A stretch of 64,000 bases of DNA from Natronococcus sp. AD-5 (GCF_030734285.1 NZ_CP132294.1:744001-808000); one strand, 5' to 3'. Shown: positions 26,610-35,439, numbered from the stretch's first letter. Notes: generated by a model not told the origin, from the sequence alone. Made by a program: numbers and translations.

Positions 26610-26687
26610 ATGAGTGACGGATTCGACGACCGCGAGGACGACGAACCGCGGGACGGCGGTGACAGTTTCGGACGGCGGCGCACATGA
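26610..26687 (+). CDS. possible 25-codon leader ORF upstream of the GNAT gene
   Basis: A short frame MSDGFDDREDDEPRDGGDSF plus five residues ends in a TGA overlapping the ATG of the acetyltransferase (ATGA). It has acidic haloarchaeal composition and could couple translation. Nothing else proves that it is expressed. Confidence 0.35.
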   Translation: MSDGFDDREDDEPRDGGDSFGRRRT

Positions 26688-27196
26688 CCGCGGACACACG
26701 ACCCGTTATCGAGTCGGCGACGCAGGACGACCTCGAGGCGATCGCGGAGCTGTGGGTCAGACTGGCTCGCGACCAGCGCGACCACGATTCGTTCGTTCGC
26801 GCCGACGCCAACCGCGAGATAATGCGAGAGACGCTCGCGGCGCACGTACACGCCGGCGGACTCCTCGTCGCACGCGACGAGGGGTCGATCGTCGGGTTTA
26901 CGTCGTTTTCCATCGAGCGAGGTTCCCTGGCGCTCGACGCGACGCGAGGGGTGCTCTCGAACATCTACGTCGAGCCCGCGTACCGCGGCCGCGGCGTCGG
27001 AACGGCGCTTCTCGAGGCCGCCGAGGCCTCGCTCCGCGAGCAGGGTGCGGAGGTCGTGATTCTCGAGGTGATGGCCGACAACAAGGCGGCGAGGGGATTC
27101 TACGAGCGTCGAGAGTACGACGCGTACCGCGTCGCGATGAAACGGTCGCTCGGTGACCCATCGGAAAACGATACACACTCAAAGGAGGACAGCTAA
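26684..27196 (+). CDS. GNAT family N-acetyltransferase
   Basis: A 170-residue acyl-CoA-dependent acetyltransferase. Motif A is LSNIYVEPAYRGRGVGTALL near residues 90-109, with the RxxGxG pyrophosphate loop, and motif B is VMADNKAARGFYERREYDAY near 126. The N-terminus IESATQDDLEAIAELW is standard. The substrate is unknown (amine, protein N-terminus or antibiotic). It ends 12 nt before tRNA-Thr. Confidence 0.86.
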   Translation: MTADTRPVIESATQDDLEAIAELWVRLARDQRDHDSFVRADANREIMRETLAAHVHAGGLLVARDEGSIVGFTSFSIERGSLALDATRGVLSNIYVEPAYRGRGVGTALLEAAEASLREQGAEVVILEVMADNKAARGFYERREYDAYRVAMKRSLGDPSENDTHSKEDS

Positions 27197-27208
27197 TTAT
27201 CCACCCGC

Positions 27209-27282
27209 GCCAGGGGAGCATGGGCGGTTCATGCACTCGACTTGTAATCGAGACTTCGTGGGTTCAAATCCCACCCCTGGCT
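27209..27282 (+). tRNA. tRNA-Thr (anticodon TGT)
   Basis: Acceptor GCCAGGG pairs with CCCTGGC and the discriminator is T. The D arm is GCATGGGCGGTTCATGC, the anticodon stem CTCGA/TCGAG encloses loop CTTGTAA with anticodon TGT, and the T arm is GTGGG-TTCAAAT-CCCAC. There is no intron and no encoded CCA. A degenerate copy of its 3' end lies about 110 bp downstream. Confidence 0.95.
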
Positions 27283-27393
27283 TGACTGGCGCGAGCAATT
27301 TTGCGAGTGACAGCCAACGGGGAATTCGAACGAGACCGAGGTTCTGCGCTTTGCGCAGGTTCTCGGGAGTTGTTCAAATCCCGCCCTGGCTTT
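27283..27393 (+). repeat. tRNA-3'-end palindromic element B
   Basis: Behind tRNA-Thr lies the same design as behind tRNA-Ser: a GCGAGCA...TTGCGAGTGA segment, an inverted arm CGGGGAATTCGAA (27318-27330), a central hairpin CCGAGGTTCTGCGC-TTT-GCGCAGGTTCTCGG (27336-27366; outer strands as in element A), then GTTCAAATCCCGCCCTGGCTT (27372-27392), an imperfect copy of the tRNA-Thr 3' end (one deletion, one change). Here the copied end matches the local tRNA, not tRNA-Ser. Confidence 0.75.
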
Positions 27394-27954
27394 TCTACGT
27401 AATCGAACGAACAGCGGAATTTGGATTCGACCGTGGAGCAGCCCGACTTTCGGAACGATATCCGACCAGTGACGCTCCACTCGAGTCGTTGCGAGGCTGC
27501 GGTACGGTTCAGTCGCGGGAGGTGTTTTTGAACGGATATGACACATAGAACGTATTAACGAACTGCCGGTTTCGAGGCGAGACGCGGTCGCTCGGCGAGC
27601 GTCGGCTTTATCGTTCACTAATCCGACACTGATCGGTCGTCAGTCCGTACTCAGTTCTGCAATCGACCCGCCGAACAGGTGTGCATTCTGCAACGCTCTG
27701 TTTCGGAGCGCGAAATCGTTCGATAGGTATAAGAAGCTGTGTCGATCGACGACGAAACTGTTCGATTCCCGCACCCGTCAGCTGTCAGTGTTTTACGCGT
27801 CTGATAAGTAGTCCGAGTGCTATCGGGTTCAAACGCGAAGCAGACTCTCGCTACCCGTCCGAAAACAGTTGAGGAGTGCCGTTCGCGAACTGCGATAATT
27901 TTCCCTCAGATTACTTAGAGTATATGTATTACTTACCCGTTTTTAGGGGGGAAC
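27394..27954. other. AT-rich intergenic region upstream of the beta-helix gene
   Basis: About 560 nt without a gene that I can support; a 63-codon plus-strand frame near 27681 lacks haloarchaeal composition. The promoter of the next gene is visible as TATATG at 27921-27926, giving a transcript start close to the GTG at 27955, which follows a G-rich run. Confidence 0.4.
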
Positions 27955-29457
27955 GTGACGTCGAACGACTCACGTAATTGGCTGACAGGTAGACGATCGT
28001 ATCTAAAGGGGTGTCTCGCTGGGATCGGAACGGCGCTTTCGGTCACTGGTGTGGCCGCTGCAAGCGGACGGGAGGAGCAGTACAGTACCGTGGTCGACAT
28101 GGTCGACGCCGGTGCGGATCCCGAGGGAAACGAATCGGCGTCTCCCGTCATTCAGGACGAAATCGACGATGACACGCTTCTCAAGTTCCCCGAAGGGGAG
28201 TACTACATGGACGAGCAGGTCCGGTTCACGTCCTTCGAGAACGTCGGCATCGTCTCGGAGGACGGGGCGGAGGTAACGCTGGTACCGGCGAACTATCACG
28301 AGTTCGACGGTCCGCCGCGCCTGTTCCGACTCGGAACCAGCGAGAATCCCGGCCGCGATCTGCACTTCGAGGGATTCTACGTCGATCAGACCGCCGAGGA
28401 TACGGGGATCCGCGTCATCAACGCCGAGGTCGAAGACGGCCTCTATGTGGGGAGCGTCTTCATCCACGGCGAACACGACAGCGGGACGTGGGGCCCCGGA
28501 CTGTTCAACGTCGTCGATTCGAACGGAGAGGGTGTCGTCGAGTGTTTCCGCGCGTTCGACGGTGGAGTGTTCTCCGACGAAACGCCGAACAGCGGAACGG
28601 TTCGACGGGGCTCGAGCGGCATTCACGTCAACGGCAACCACCGGGGAACGCTCACCTTCAAGAGCTGCGTGCTCGGCGGGTTCGCGGGAACCGGTCTGTA
28701 CGCGTCCAGCAACGGCCGGGTCGACGTCGAGGGTGGCTGGTACGAGAACAGCGTGACCGGTTCGCTCCGCATGGGCGTCTCCGAAGGACGAATCGAAGAC
28801 GCGGTCGCCGTCGTCGACGATCCGATCGAGGATCGAGAGGTCCTCCAGCATCCGATTCGCCTCGATCACGGCGACCGGATCGAGGTCGAAAACGTCACCA
28901 TCAACACGCCGGACCCCAACGGTAACGCGCTTCGGGTGATGGAGGGAGTCGACGAGGCGACGATTTCGGACACGAAGATCGCCGTCGGAGGCGATAGCAC
29001 CGCAGTCCGGATCGACGAGGGTGCGGGGTCGACGACCTTCGAAAACGTCGAACTCGAGATGAACGGCGACGCGTACGCGTTCCGAATCCTCGGCGACGAT
29101 GCCGGCGCCGTCGCGCTTCGAAACGTCGACGTCACCGGCGACGCGAGCGGCTCTCCGGTTCCGCCGGCGATCTTCTGTACGCGGAACGATTGCGACTTCG
29201 AGAGCCTCTCCGTCGATCAACCGGGCGACGAGGGTCGACGCGGCATCGAACTTCGCGGCGAGAACTACGTCGTCGCCGACAGCGAGTTCGATACGACCGG
29301 GGTTCCGATCACCGTCCACAACGCGGACGACGTCCGCATCGAAAACACTTACGCGCAGGCCTACGAGGACAGTTACTCGCTGCGCATCTTCGACGACTCC
29401 GGCACCGTCAATCTCGAGAACAACGAGTTCCCCGACGGCGTAGACGACCGTCGGTAA
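27955..29457 (+). CDS. secreted right-handed beta-helix protein
   Basis: A 500-residue exported protein. A Tat-like N-terminus GRRSYLKGCLAGIGTALSVT ends with an AAAS cleavage site near residue 37. The rest shows repeated short beta-strand turns (IEVENVTINTPDPNGNAL, ATISDTKIAVGGDS, TTFENVELEMNGD, VALRNVDVTGD), the pattern of pectin-lyase-like parallel beta-helices. No catalytic site is identifiable; such proteins act on or bind polysaccharides, or are surface structures. The start is a GTG supported by the promoter position. Confidence 0.78.
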   Translation: MTSNDSRNWLTGRRSYLKGCLAGIGTALSVTGVAAASGREEQYSTVVDMVDAGADPEGNESASPVIQDEIDDDTLLKFPEGEYYMDEQVRFTSFENVGIVSEDGAEVTLVPANYHEFDGPPRLFRLGTSENPGRDLHFEGFYVDQTAEDTGIRVINAEVEDGLYVGSVFIHGEHDSGTWGPGLFNVVDSNGEGVVECFRAFDGGVFSDETPNSGTVRRGSSGIHVNGNHRGTLTFKSCVLGGFAGTGLYASSNGRVDVEGGWYENSVTGSLRMGVSEGRIEDAVAVVDDPIEDREVLQHPIRLDHGDRIEVENVTINTPDPNGNALRVMEGVDEATISDTKIAVGGDSTAVRIDEGAGSTTFENVELEMNGDAYAFRILGDDAGAVALRNVDVTGDASGSPVPPAIFCTRNDCDFESLSVDQPGDEGRRGIELRGENYVVADSEFDTTGVPITVHNADDVRIENTYAQAYEDSYSLRIFDDSGTVNLENNEFPDGVDDRR

Positions 29458-29826
29458 CCCGGCGCCGAGAACGCAGGGTTCTCGCGGTTCATATCTACCG
29501 GCGGGTGACCGGTTCTGTTCTTCGTCTCGAGGGCCGTGGAGGGGGCGAGCGCGTTGCGAGCGGAACGGTCGCTCGAGAACCGCGCGTACGACCCGTATCC
29601 GGTTGGAAGCGTAAGACGACTTTCGAGAGCGATCACAACGAGAGCCTGTACGACGAATATTACTCATTGAACTGTTTCCACAAAAAAGAACGTGACAATT
29701 TTAACCCTTACTCGATACCCAAATAGGCGGCTAATGGATAATAATGTATACTATCTGCCGAAGGTGTACGGCACGATCGGATTGAGGACAGTGGATTTAT
29801 ATACACCGACAGAAAGACTCCGGTCA
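29458..29826. other. intergenic region upstream of the HalOD1 gene
   Basis: About 370 nt with no supported gene. A stretch from 29690 is AT-rich. An in-frame ATG at 29734 would extend the HalOD1 protein, but the promoter lies downstream of it, so that extension is rejected. Confidence 0.4.
29796..29804 (+). promoter_or_regulatory. TATA box of the HalOD1 gene
   Basis: TTTATATAC is centred 27 nt before the ATG at 29827. It decides that start and predicts a leaderless mRNA. Confidence 0.65.
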
Positions 29827-30120
29827 ATGCTACTCTCAGTCGATCGTCCGGACGCAGCTAGCGCTACGTCGTTAAGTTACAAGGTAATCACCGCTGTCGC
29901 CGAACGAGAGGGCGTCGAACCGACCGAAATCGAGCCGCCGGAGTACAACGCGCTCTACGAGGTCGTCAATCCGGAGGCGCTCGATTCCCTGTTTGCCCCC
30001 CGTGAGAACGGCGCCCACCGGACGGCCGGCCGCATCGAATTCGACTACTGCGGCTACCACATCACGGTCACCAGCGACGGCGAGGTCGACGTCTCCGATC
30101 GCGACCAGCACCGCGACTAA
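29827..30120 (+). CDS. HalOD1 output-domain protein
   Basis: A 97-residue stand-alone HalX/HalOD1-type domain: SLSYKVITAVAEREGVEPTE near residues 16-35, YEVVNPEALDSLFAP near 46 and RIEFDYCGYHITVTSDGEV near 70. The domain is found as an output module of haloarchaeal signalling proteins; single-domain copies are common and their role is unknown. Confidence 0.82.
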   Translation: MLLSVDRPDAASATSLSYKVITAVAEREGVEPTEIEPPEYNALYEVVNPEALDSLFAPRENGAHRTAGRIEFDYCGYHITVTSDGEVDVSDRDQHRD

Positions 30121-30212
30121 GTTCGCGAACGCCGGTGAGCGTCCGCTCTGCTTCGGCCTACGCCAGACTGATGAACTCGTGAGTCCGCTCGTCGAGCTCG
30201 AGCAGATCGCGG

Positions 30213-30965
30213 TTACTCGTCCCGACAGGCCGCTTCGAACACCGATTCGTGGAGGCGATCCGCGACGATATCCATCAGCGGCTCCATGTTTTTCGTGTCC
30301 GCACGGTTGTACTCGACGAGCGTCTCGAGGGCGGCGTCGTCGCCGCGCTCGTACTCGTGCCAGAGCCGGACGGCGTCGCGACCGCTGAGATCGGGCATGT
30401 CGCGGTCGATGCCGAGGTCCCGTTCGATCGCCTTCAGCCCGCCGTCGAGACCGATTTTCTTGCACGGATACATGAGATCGACGTGGGGGACCGTGACGTT
30501 CAGGTCGTAACGCGTCTCGAGGAACGGCACGTCGAACCGCTGTCCGTTGAAGGTGACGAGCAGCGAGGCTCGCTCGAGTTCCGACGCCAACCGTCGGGCT
30601 GTCAGGTCGCGGCCGTTGACAAAGGTCTTGGTCTCGCCGCCGCGGTGCAGGCTAACCGTTGTCACGTCGTTACGAGTCGCGTCGAGACCGGTCGTTTCGA
30701 TGTCCAGAAAACACGCCTCTTCGCGGACGTTCTCGTAAAGGCGCCACCGGCTCGCGGCCGGGAGCGCGTCGGCGAAGACGGAAACGTCGCCGCGCTCGAG
30801 GTGGTCCCACCCGTCGTCGATGAACTGCCCGATTCGGTCGGCGAGCGTGTCGCCGACGACGCTCCCGTCGAACTCCTCCCAGTGGGTGACCCCGTTTTCC
30901 CAGAGCCGACGTTCCGTCGCTTCCCCGACGCCGTGGACGGGAATGAAGCTGTTCTCGATTCGCAC
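30213..30965 (-). CDS. RNase H-like 3'-5' exonuclease (YprB/MrfB-like) with N-terminal HhH
   Basis: A 250-residue protein. Residues 9-25 (VHGVGEATERRLWENGV) look like a helix-hairpin-helix. A DEDD nuclease core follows: ACFLDIETTGLDATRNDVTT near 85, LLVTFNGQRFDVPFLETRYD near 135, and LVEYNRADTKNMEPLM near 220. This is the ribonuclease_H_2 family that includes YprB. It is a paralogue of the nuclease at the right edge of the window, but without a helicase beside it. Confidence 0.82.
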   Translation of the reverse strand: MRIENSFIPVHGVGEATERRLWENGVTHWEEFDGSVVGDTLADRIGQFIDDGWDHLERGDVSVFADALPAASRWRLYENVREEACFLDIETTGLDATRNDVTTVSLHRGGETKTFVNGRDLTARRLASELERASLLVTFNGQRFDVPFLETRYDLNVTVPHVDLMYPCKKIGLDGGLKAIERDLGIDRDMPDLSGRDAVRLWHEYERGDDAALETLVEYNRADTKNMEPLMDIVADRLHESVFEAACRDE

Positions 30966-31091
30966 ACCAGTGTAGGGGAGCTAACGGGTCAAAAACGCTC
31001 GGTTTCGCGCGGGCGGCGGCTTCCGGCGACGCGTTCGAAACGATGTTCGCGCGATCACCCGGCTTTTCATCCGGGCGACCGTAGAGGAGGT

Positions 31092-31832
31092 ATGGCCGAT
31101 CCCGACGACGACCTTGCCGACGCCATCCGGGAGCTCACGCGAACGATCGACGAGCTTCGAACCGAACTCGAGGACTCGCGCGGCCGGCCCCGCCGTCGGC
31201 CACCCGCGCCTCGTCCGCCGACCCCCCGCGAACTCCTTCGTCTGGCCGACGAGGTCGCGATTCCGGCGCTGCTCGCCGCCCTCGAGTCGAGCGTGCGGAC
31301 GCTCGAGGCCGTCCAGCGCGGGCTCGAGATCGTGCGGACGGAACGGGAGGTTCGCGACCGCGTCGACGAGACGACCGACCGGACGAGTACGCGCGCGAGC
31401 GACCTGCGCCGGACGACCCTTTCGCAACTGGATACCGTGCTGGCCGAACTCCAGCGGGCAGCCTCGGAGGGGTCGTTGCCCGCGGACGACGACGCCCGCG
31501 AGTTACTGACGGAGGCGCGCGAACTCCGCGACGAGGTCGACAGCCGATTACAGCGCGCCGTGCGCGACCGAAGCCCGGGGCGGGAGAAACCGATTCAGAT
31601 CGACATCGAACAGCCGGACGGCGACGAGGATCCGGCCGACGGCGAGTCGGACGATCGCGACCCGAGCGTCGACGTGGATGCGGAACTCGAGACGCTCAAA
31701 GACCGCTACGCGTCGGACGATCGGGCGGATACCGACGAGGGAGAAGGGAACGACGGTGACGACGGCGCCGAGGCGGGAGACGCGAACCGCAGCGACGCGG
31801 ACGACGAAAACGACGACGACTCGACCAGTTAG
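31092..31832 (+). CDS. haloarchaeal DUF7547-like coiled-coil acidic protein
   Basis: A 246-residue protein with a helical N-terminal part (LADAIRELTRTIDELRTELE, probably coiled coil), a proline-arginine-rich segment near 35-50, a conserved-looking helical core (LRLADEVAIPALLAALESSV near 50), and a very acidic tail from about residue 165. Function is unknown. The TTTTCAT box near 31063 gives a leaderless start at 31092. Its 3' end overlaps by four bases the convergent DUF35 gene. Confidence 0.65.
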   Translation: MADPDDDLADAIRELTRTIDELRTELEDSRGRPRRRPPAPRPPTPRELLRLADEVAIPALLAALESSVRTLEAVQRGLEIVRTEREVRDRVDETTDRTSTRASDLRRTTLSQLDTVLAELQRAASEGSLPADDDARELLTEARELRDEVDSRLQRAVRDRSPGREKPIQIDIEQPDGDEDPADGESDDRDPSVDVDAELETLKDRYASDDRADTDEGEGNDGDDGAEAGDANRSDADDENDDDSTS

Positions 31833-32230
31833 ACCGGCTCGAACCGGTAGCCGTCCCAGTCCTGGCTGTCGGGCTCTCTGATGCCGGCGCCGGGCTCGCG
31901 GAGCTCTTCGGTGTAGACGGGTCGGACCTCGTCGCCCGTCTCGGCGTCGCCGCTGGCGAGTTGAACGACGGCGCGAACCGACGTCTCGTCGCCGCCCGCC
32001 GTCGCGCCCTTCGAGTCGTCCACTTCCTCGCTCACGTCGAACTCGACGATGGCGAGGTGGTTCGGCTCGCGGACGCCGGGCGGGGTCGCGGTGCTGGTCG
32101 TCCACGTCACGACTTCCGCGGTGTGCTCGCTCAGATCGATCGTCTCGACCGGCTCCGCGCCGTTCTCGCTGCGCGGGTGTCCGGGGTAGCTGATCGTGCC
32201 GTCCTCGTATCGAGTCGCTTCCATCGTCAT
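31829..32230 (-). CDS. DUF35 OB-fold subunit of a thiolase complex (BktB/PhaA beta-type)
   Basis: A 133-residue OB-fold protein (VREPNHLAIVEFDVSEEVDD near 52; GDEVRPVYTEELREPG near 98) that lacks the usual zinc-ribbon cysteines. Its start overlaps the stop of the thiolase gene (ATGA), so the two are made together. In Haloferax mediterranei, beta-ketothiolases for PHBV synthesis consist of such an alpha (thiolase) and beta (OB-fold) pair, and this is the likely role of the complex. Confidence 0.8.
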   Translation of the reverse strand: MTMEATRYEDGTISYPGHPRSENGAEPVETIDLSEHTAEVVTWTTSTATPPGVREPNHLAIVEFDVSEEVDDSKGATAGGDETSVRAVVQLASGDAETGDEVRPVYTEELREPGAGIREPDSQDWDGYRFEPV

Positions 32231-33384
32231 CGTGCTGCCTCCATGATGGTGGTGATAACGCAGTTCCCGAAGCCGCCGACGTTACAACAGAGGCCGACGT
32301 CGGCCTCGACCTGGCGCGGGCCGGCCTCGCCGACGAGCTGTTCGTAGATCTCGACGCCCTGCGCGACGCCGCTCGCGCCGAGCGGGTGACCCTTCGACTT
32401 GAGGCCCCCGGAGGTATTGATCGGGAGTTCGCCGGTGTCTCGCTCGGTGTACCCGTCCTCGACGAGTTTCCAGGCCTCGCCCTGCTCGGCGAAGCCGAGC
32501 CCCTCCATCTGGAGGAACTCGAGGATCGTGAACATGTCGTGGAGCTCCGCCACGTCGATGTCCTCGGGGCCGCGGCCGCTCATCTCGTAGGCGCCCTCGC
32601 CGCTCTCGACGACGCCGCCCATGACGGTCGGGTCCTCGCGCTCGTGGACGACGTGGGTGTCGGTGGCGCCGTCGATACCCGCGATGACGGCGTAGTCGTC
32701 GGTGTACTCCTGGGCTACGGCTTCGGGACAGAGCATCAGCGCCGCGCTCCCGTCGGTGATCGGGCAGAAGTCGTACAGCCGCAGCGGGTCCGCGACGATC
32801 GGCGACTCGAGCACCGTCTCGAGGTCGACCTCCTTCCGGAACTGGGCGTGCGGGTTGTCGACGCCGTTTCTGTGGTTCTTGACGGCGACCTTCGCTAAGC
32901 TCTCGCGGGGCGCGTCGAACCGCTCGAGGTAGTGGCGCGCGGTGAGCCCGGCGAACGACGGCAGGGTGACGCCGGTCTTGTACTCGACCGGGTGCGTCAG
33001 CGACGCGATGACGTCGGTCGACTCGCCGGTCGTCCGGTGGGTCATCTTCTCGCCGCCGACGAGCATCGTCATCTCGCTGGCCCCGCTCGCGACCGACTGC
33101 CAGGCGGCGTAGATCCCCGCGCCGCCGCTGGAACTCGTCTGGTCGACCCGCTGGGTGTACGCCGGAATCGCACCGAGATCGTGCGCCAGTCCGTTCATCA
33201 CGCCCGTCTGCCCTTCGAACTCGCCGCTGGCCATGTTCGAAACGTACAGGTGCTCGACGTCCGCCGCGTCGACACCCGAATCCTCGAGACACTCGAGTCC
33301 GGCCTCCGCGAGGAGGGCCTGGATCCAGCCCTCCCGCTTCCCGAACTGGGTCATCGAGGCGCCGATGATTGCAACACGTTCCAT
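32227..33384 (-). CDS. beta-ketothiolase, SCP-x/haloarchaeal type, with Ser at the nucleophile position
   Basis: A 385-residue thiolase-fold protein. The position usually held by Cys (C-x-S-G-G) reads Ser84 in QTSSSGGAGIYAAW. The two His regions are present: AELHDMFTILEF near 275 and KGHPLGASGVAQG near 330. A Ser-His-His centre has been reported for Haloferax BktB alpha, so activity is plausible and condensation of acetyl- with propionyl-CoA is a reasonable guess. TATATAAACC-like sequence on this strand about 27 nt upstream fixes the ATG at 33384. Confidence 0.85.
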   Translation of the reverse strand: MERVAIIGASMTQFGKREGWIQALLAEAGLECLEDSGVDAADVEHLYVSNMASGEFEGQTGVMNGLAHDLGAIPAYTQRVDQTSSSGGAGIYAAWQSVASGASEMTMLVGGEKMTHRTTGESTDVIASLTHPVEYKTGVTLPSFAGLTARHYLERFDAPRESLAKVAVKNHRNGVDNPHAQFRKEVDLETVLESPIVADPLRLYDFCPITDGSAALMLCPEAVAQEYTDDYAVIAGIDGATDTHVVHEREDPTVMGGVVESGEGAYEMSGRGPEDIDVAELHDMFTILEFLQMEGLGFAEQGEAWKLVEDGYTERDTGELPINTSGGLKSKGHPLGASGVAQGVEIYEQLVGEAGPRQVEADVGLCCNVGGFGNCVITTIMEAAR

Positions 33385-33527
33385 ATGCTACTCGACTCGA
33401 GTCAACGGTTTATATGGATGGGTTCGAGGCAGCTTCGGCGGACGCAAGCGGGCCCGAGACCGAATCTGGCGAGTGTTCGTCGAGAACGAACTGGAACGGA
33501 ATGCGATCGCGACGCCGGTTCAGCGTC

Positions 33528-34829
33528 CTACGCCGACTCCGCCGCGGCCGTCTGTAGTTCGCTCGCGCGCGAACGCGCCTGCGAGATGACAGCGGGCCGG
33601 GCCTCGAAGGCGACGAGCACGTCCTCGTCCCCGTAGGTGACGTCCTCGACGTGGGCGTTATCGTGGATCCACGAAACCACGCTCATCGTGTCGTCGGTCA
33701 TCGGGAGGACGAGTCGCTCTTCCTCCCAGTCCGGCAGCTCCCCGTCGATGCGCTCTAGCAACGCGCCGATATTCGCCCCTTCCTTCGCGCTAACGGCGAC
33801 CGGGTTCGGCGCGAGCGCCGAGAGCGCCTCGCGCTTTTCGGCGAGTTCCCCGTCGCTCACCCGGTCGATCTTGTTCAGCACCGTCACGATCGGCGCCTCG
33901 TTGCGCTCGTAGAGGGTATCGTGGCTGGTGACCAGTTTCTCGTGGATCTCGTCGACGTCTTCGCTGACGTCGACGACGAGCAGGACCAGGTCCGCCCGGT
34001 AGACCGAGTCGAGCGTCGACTTGAACGACTCGACCAGCCAGTGGGGCAGGTCGCTGATGAAGCCGACGGTGTCGGTCACCAGCACGTCCCGGGGCTCGAT
34101 AGCCGCGCGACGGGTCGTCGTCCCGAGCGTCGTGAACAGCTTGTCCTGTGATTCGGCGGTCGCGTCGAGATCCGGGTGGAGATCCTCGTTCTCCTCGACG
34201 TCGAGATCGGACGCGAGCCGGCGCAGCAGCGTCGACTTGCCGGCGTTGGTGTAGCCGGCGAGCGCGACCAGATCGAATCCGGAGTCGCGCCGGCGCTCGC
34301 GGCGATGCTCCTCGGTCTGCTCTATCTGCTCGAGCTCGTCCCTGATGCGGCTGATCTGGGCCTTGATGTCCTGTTCGCGGCTCTCGTCGTACTCGCCCAG
34401 CCCCATGAACCCGGGGTGTTCCTCCCGCTTGGCCAGGCTCGTCTTGGCTTCCGCCCGCGGCAGTTCGTAGCGAAGTTCGGCGAGTTCGACCTGGAGCTGC
34501 GCTTTCCGGGTCTGGGCGCGCTGGCCGAAGATCTCGAGGATCAGCGTGAACCGGTCGATGACCTCCGTGCCCTCGGGCAGGAGTCGCCCGAGGTTGTACG
34601 TCTGATACGGGCCGAGTCGGTTGTCGAAGATGACCGTCGTCGCCTCCGTCCGCTCGACCGTTGCGGCCAGCTCTTCGGCCTTCCCTTCGCCGATCTGGAG
34701 GGCTGGATCCGCCGATCGTGACTGTGTGAGTTCGCCGACGACGGTGTATCCCGCCGCCTGGGCGAGGTCGCGGATCTCGGTCGTATCTGCGATACCGGAA
34801 TCGACGCGTTTTGCGATGATCGCGTTCAT
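33528..34829 (-). CDS. hflX: GTPase HflX
   Basis: A 433-residue ribosome-associated GTPase that splits or rescues ribosomes. The HflX domain shows TVIFDNRLGPYQTYNLGRLL near 65 and the coiled region ELAELRYELPRAEAKTSLAK near 115. The G domain has G1 LAGYTNAGKST near 195, G3 DTVGFISDLPHWLVESFKST near 255, G4 LNKIDRV near 315 and G5 VSAKEG near 345. A short C-terminal domain follows. It stands alone between intergenic regions. Confidence 0.93.
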   Translation of the reverse strand: MNAIIAKRVDSGIADTTEIRDLAQAAGYTVVGELTQSRSADPALQIGEGKAEELAATVERTEATTVIFDNRLGPYQTYNLGRLLPEGTEVIDRFTLILEIFGQRAQTRKAQLQVELAELRYELPRAEAKTSLAKREEHPGFMGLGEYDESREQDIKAQISRIRDELEQIEQTEEHRRERRRDSGFDLVALAGYTNAGKSTLLRRLASDLDVEENEDLHPDLDATAESQDKLFTTLGTTTRRAAIEPRDVLVTDTVGFISDLPHWLVESFKSTLDSVYRADLVLLVVDVSEDVDEIHEKLVTSHDTLYERNEAPIVTVLNKIDRVSDGELAEKREALSALAPNPVAVSAKEGANIGALLERIDGELPDWEEERLVLPMTDDTMSVVSWIHDNAHVEDVTYGDEDVLVAFEARPAVISQARSRASELQTAAAESA

Positions 34830-35109
34830 GCGGGTGGTCGTGCGTAGGTCGGGCGTGAGTGATCGCTCGAGACGGGACGCTCGTCGACGGCGCGGTCGGC
34901 CGCCATCACGGCGCGGTCGTTCCGGCGACGTCGCGCGCGCCCGGACACGCTATCGATGCCGGTCGAACACCTCCGTTGGACGGCTGTCGGTCATACGCCC
35001 GGATACGCGCCCGATCGTCTTGAATCCCGTGCACGATACGGAGTGTCACGGGTCGCCGGTTCGGCCGTACCCGCAACAGTCATTATCTGTGACGCGAATG
35101 CCTGCCGTG

Positions 35110-35424
35110 ATGATCGACGTCGACCCGACGGCGCTCGGCCTCGAGTTCGGTGCTGGTGCGGTGATCGGCGGGCTCATCGGTTTCGCGGCGAAGAAGGTCG
35201 CGAAGGTGCTCGCAGTCATCGTCGGCGTACAGCTGATGCTCTTTCGGTATCTCGAATCCCAGGAGATTCTCGTCGTCGATTGGAACCGCCTCTCGGCCGG
35301 TCTCGTCGGCGCACAGGAGCGCACGCAGGGAACGGAGATCCACTGGCTCCAATCGTTCCTCTCGACGCTCTCGCTCGGCGCCGGCTTCACCAGCGGGTTT
35401 CTGATCGGATTCTACCGAGGGTAG
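35110..35424 (+). CDS. FUN14 domain membrane protein
   Basis: A 104-residue protein of the FUN14 family with two to three hydrophobic segments (LEFGAGAVIGGLIGFAAKK at residues 9-27, AVIVGVQLMLFRYLES near 34, and LGAGFTSGFLIGFYRG at the end). Glycine-rich helices are typical. The archaeal role is unknown. The ATG at 35110 matches a TATTAT-like box 26 nt upstream and the homologs; the ATG at 35098 is an alternative. Confidence 0.82.
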   Translation: MIDVDPTALGLEFGAGAVIGGLIGFAAKKVAKVLAVIVGVQLMLFRYLESQEILVVDWNRLSAGLVGAQERTQGTEIHWLQSFLSTLSLGAGFTSGFLIGFYRG

Positions 35425-35439
35425 TTCGGTCGGTAACGC

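Noticed and set aside
27681-27872. 63-codon plus-strand frame before the beta-helix gene
   Set aside because: Cys- and Arg-rich with no acidic bias, and no promoter spacing.
29734-29826. Longer HalOD1 protein starting at the ATG at 29734
   Set aside because: The TATA box at 29796-29804 lies inside this extension, and the extra residues lack the domain pattern.
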